Source of the DNA: Burkholderiaceae bacterium
GTDB taxonomy: Bacteria > Pseudomonadota > Gammaproteobacteria > Burkholderiales > Burkholderiaceae_E
Length of the DNA: 5,952 bases
Reading direction: 5' to 3'
Assembly: GCA_016710525.1 (NCBI GenBank)
Contig: JADJVQ010000130.1
Coordinates: 1-5,952, forward strand
Position 1 is the first letter of the stretch, and each line of letters begins with the position of its first letter. The notes under the pieces were generated by a model. The model was not told where the DNA came from and did no database searches. It saw only the letters and a list, made by a program, of their open reading frames with translations. The position numbers were made by a program, and so were the translations under genes. Of the stretch, positions 4,154 to 5,952 are shown piece by piece.

Positions 4154-5952
4154 GCTGGCATTGCCTCCTGTTGTTGCATCCGGTCCCGCTCGATGTTGGC
4201 CTGGTTCTGGTCGGCTTCGGCGCCGGCCTGCTCGACGTTGATACCGTGGATCGTAAGCTGGGTGGCGCTGTCGATCTTGGCGACTTCCTTGCGCGACTCG
4301 GCGCCGATGGTCGCGACCTCGATGGCAGGATCCGGCGCGGTCTGTGTCGATGCCTCGATTTCCTGCTTGATGACTTCCTTCTGCGGGATGCTCGATGCGT
4401 CGATGATGGCGCCCTTGACCTTCGGCGTCAGCGGCAGGATGCCCTTCTCGGCCAGGTCCATCATTTCCTCGAATTGTGCAGAGATGAACGAGGACGACAG
4501 CGGCGTCTCGTCGATCGCGATGCTGTACCGACCGCACGTCACGCCGTTGCTGATCTCGCCGGCGGCGTTTTTGGCGTTGATGGTAAAAATCACATCCTTG
4601 CTGTTGTTGTTGTAGGTGCGGAAGATCCGTTTTTCGGTGTAGTGGTTCTGCACCAGTTCCAGTTTCTTGCGTGTCTTCAGTTCGCCAGACCGGCTCATGT
4701 TGTCCATGTAGGTCTGGATGCTGATCACGGACTGACGCTGGCGGGCCTCAAGGGCACGGCCAGATTGCACGCGGTCCAGTTGGCCCAGGGCGCTGTCATT
4801 GATGCCGCTGATTTCCTTCAGATCGTCGGCGCCCTTGTTCTCCAGTCGCTCGAAGGCCATCGGCGGCGTGGCGGGTTGGATGCGCTCGGGCTTGTGGTGT
4901 GCCTCGCCCTGCCATTCGATATTGACGCCAGGCGTCGCACCGTTGCGTTCGATGTTCTGCTTCTGTTCCTCGGACACGCCAGCCTTGTTATACATCCAGC
5001 CGCTGTGCGCCGTCCTGGTCACGATGTCGATCTGGCTTGACCGGCGCTTGTTGATCTCCTGCTGCGGGTCGATCAGGTCTTCCACCATGCCGCGCGTCTT
5101 GCCGCGGCGGAAGTATGGGAAGAACGGCGTGATGGTGAAGCTCTCGTAGGGGCTCCACTGGTCGAACACCACCACATCCCCGACCATCGTCGTCCAGCGC
5201 ACCCGGCGTACCGGGCGGACCTGCGCGCGCAGCGGATTGGCTGTCCGGCGCTGGCGGTATTTGATCTCGGCCCATTCCAGTACGCGGCGAATTTTGGCCT
5301 CGTCCCAACTATCCGGGATCGGTTCCCGGGCTCCGGTTTCCAGATCAATGAAGCAGCGCTGCATCACGCGGCGATAGTGCTGGCAATCCACCAGGCGAAT
5401 GTTCTTGCGCGCCACGTCGAACGAGTTGGCCAGGTAGGCTTCGCCCGGCATGTACGGGTTGTTCTGCCCGCGGCTGCCGCCGAAGCTGCGCCACGGGGCT
5501 ACCTCGTCGGCAAGCTCGAAGATCGAAGAAGGGATACCGCCCATGTACCCGCCGGCATGAACCAGCGGCGCAATCATGGCCGCCGACGATTTGCCGTAGG
5601 TGAATTCCACTTCGTCGATGGATACCCAGCGGTCCTCCATGACGAAGTTGTGCTTGTTCAGGTCGTACTCTTCGCCTTCCGGATCCACCTTGATGCTGAA
5701 GTTGTCGCGCGCCGTGACTTCGACCTCGCCCAGGTCATTGCGCTCGAACGAGAGGCGGGTATCGTAGAAACCGCGGCCGGTCATGATGCCGTCCATGAAG
5801 ACCTCGGTATCGATGTACGGTTCCTGGTTGATCTCAGAGATGACTTTGACGATGCGCGTCAGGCAGTCGGCAACCTCTTTGCTGCCGGTCCCGTCGTGGC
5901 CTGGCAGGAACTTGGCGTCCGTGCGGTTGTTGCGGTGATAGCCCAGCACCAG
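4150..5952 (-). CDS. P22-like phage portal protein, 5' end cut by window
   Basis: This would form the dodecameric ring at one capsid vertex through which DNA is packaged and ejected, and which nucleates head assembly with the scaffold and docks the terminase and tail. About 600 residues are visible; P22 gp1 has about 725, so roughly the first 100 are missing and the open frame runs through the right edge. Counting from the GTG codon at 5949, a leading LGYHRNNRTDAKFLPG segment resembles the portal region that follows the N-terminal helix. The stretch FFPYFRRGKTRGMVEDLIDP followed by QQEINKRRSSQ (about 276-307) matches the conserved P22-type wing/stem signature. RVQSGRALEARQRQS (393-407) is a second family-like block. 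The C-terminal 70 residues are Gln/Ala/Glu-rich and probably helical, like a portal barrel. The stop codon overlaps the next gene start (ATGA). Family assignment is by recognition, not search. Confidence 0.93.
   Translation of the reverse strand: MVLGYHRNNRTDAKFLPGHDGTGSKEVADCLTRIVKVISEINQEPYIDTEVFMDGIMTGRGFYDTRLSFERNDLGEVEVTARDNFSIKVDPEGEEYDLNKHNFVMEDRWVSIDEVEFTYGKSSAAMIAPLVHAGGYMGGIPSSIFELADEVAPWRSFGGSRGQNNPYMPGEAYLANSFDVARKNIRLVDCQHYRRVMQRCFIDLETGAREPIPDSWDEAKIRRVLEWAEIKYRQRRTANPLRAQVRPVRRVRWTTMVGDVVVFDQWSPYESFTITPFFPYFRRGKTRGMVEDLIDPQQEINKRRSSQIDIVTRTAHSGWMYNKAGVSEEQKQNIERNGATPGVNIEWQGEAHHKPERIQPATPPMAFERLENKGADDLKEISGINDSALGQLDRVQSGRALEARQRQSVISIQTYMDNMSRSGELKTRKKLELVQNHYTEKRIFRTYNNNSKDVIFTINAKNAAGEISNGVTCGRYSIAIDETPLSSSFISAQFEEMMDLAEKGILPLTPKVKGAIIDASSIPQKEVIKQEIEASTQTAPDPAIEVATIGAESRKEVAKIDSATQLTIHGINVEQAGAEADQNQANIERDRMQQQEAMPA
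4164..4169 (-). promoter_or_regulatory. Ribosome binding site for the 168-aa gene
   Basis: A consensus AGGAGG sits inside the last codons of the portal gene, 10 nt before the ATG at 4153. It supports that start over the second in-frame ATG at 4147 and supports translational coupling to the portal. Confidence 0.7.

Noticed and set aside
4171..5040. 289-aa plus-strand open frame opposite the portal gene
   Set aside because: It mirrors the GC-rich portal codons and gives a low-complexity Val/Leu/Asp-rich product with no recognisable motif; the other plus-strand frames are similar shadows.
1..5952. CRISPR array, tRNA, insertion sequence or attachment site
   Set aside because: No regularly spaced repeats, cloverleaf, transposase or terminal inverted repeats were seen on either strand.

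Overview
The window looks like a stretch of the head-assembly (morphogenesis) module of a tailed bacteriophage or prophage with a P22-type portal. Every credible gene lies on the minus strand, so transcription runs from the right edge to the left edge. The flanking genes are GC-rich and strongly prefer G or C at third codon positions. That suggests a high-GC host, perhaps a beta- or gammaproteobacterium; this is inference from composition and protein style only. No integrase, attachment site, tRNA or clear bacterial gene is visible, so free phage and prophage cannot be told apart.

In transcription order the layout is: (1) a P22-like portal protein whose 5' end is cut by the window (5952-4150); (2) three small genes of unknown function, linked to the portal by ATGA overlaps or short gaps: about 168 aa (4153-3646, broken by a frameshift), 180 aa (3564-3022) and 64 aa (3025-2831); (3) a 210-bp gap with GC-rich hairpins and a strong rho-independent terminator (about 2745-2713); (4) a 323-aa scaffolding-type protein (2620-1649); (5) the start of a DUF4043 / N4-gp56-like major capsid gene (from 1603), which runs off the left edge.

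The main discovery is that the capsid gene is split. Its reading frame stops 7 codons past residue 104 (NG), and capsid-like coding resumes about 1 kb later. The 985 nt between (1291-307) have the hallmarks of a self-splicing group I intron. A P1 helix pairs the 5' exon end with an internal guide and puts a U.G wobble at the splice site. There is a perfect P2-like hairpin, and P7 strands GACUAT/ATAGUC are separated by P7.1/P7.2/P8-like hairpins, with an AAAGATATAGTC J8/7-P7 signature. Splicing at 1292|1291 and 307|306 restores the capsid frame (...QLRNG|VKSRGRLSEQRTVLRF...). The intron encodes a 255-aa HNH homing endonuclease with two duplicated Cys4 modules. The last 21 or so codons of that gene are also part of the ribozyme core.

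Two genes carry what look like single-base insertions in homopolymers: GGG at 257-259 in capsid exon 2, and CCCC at 3716-3719 in the 168-aa gene. As given, neither gene yields a full-length product. This means either sequencing or assembly error, or real decay of a prophage.
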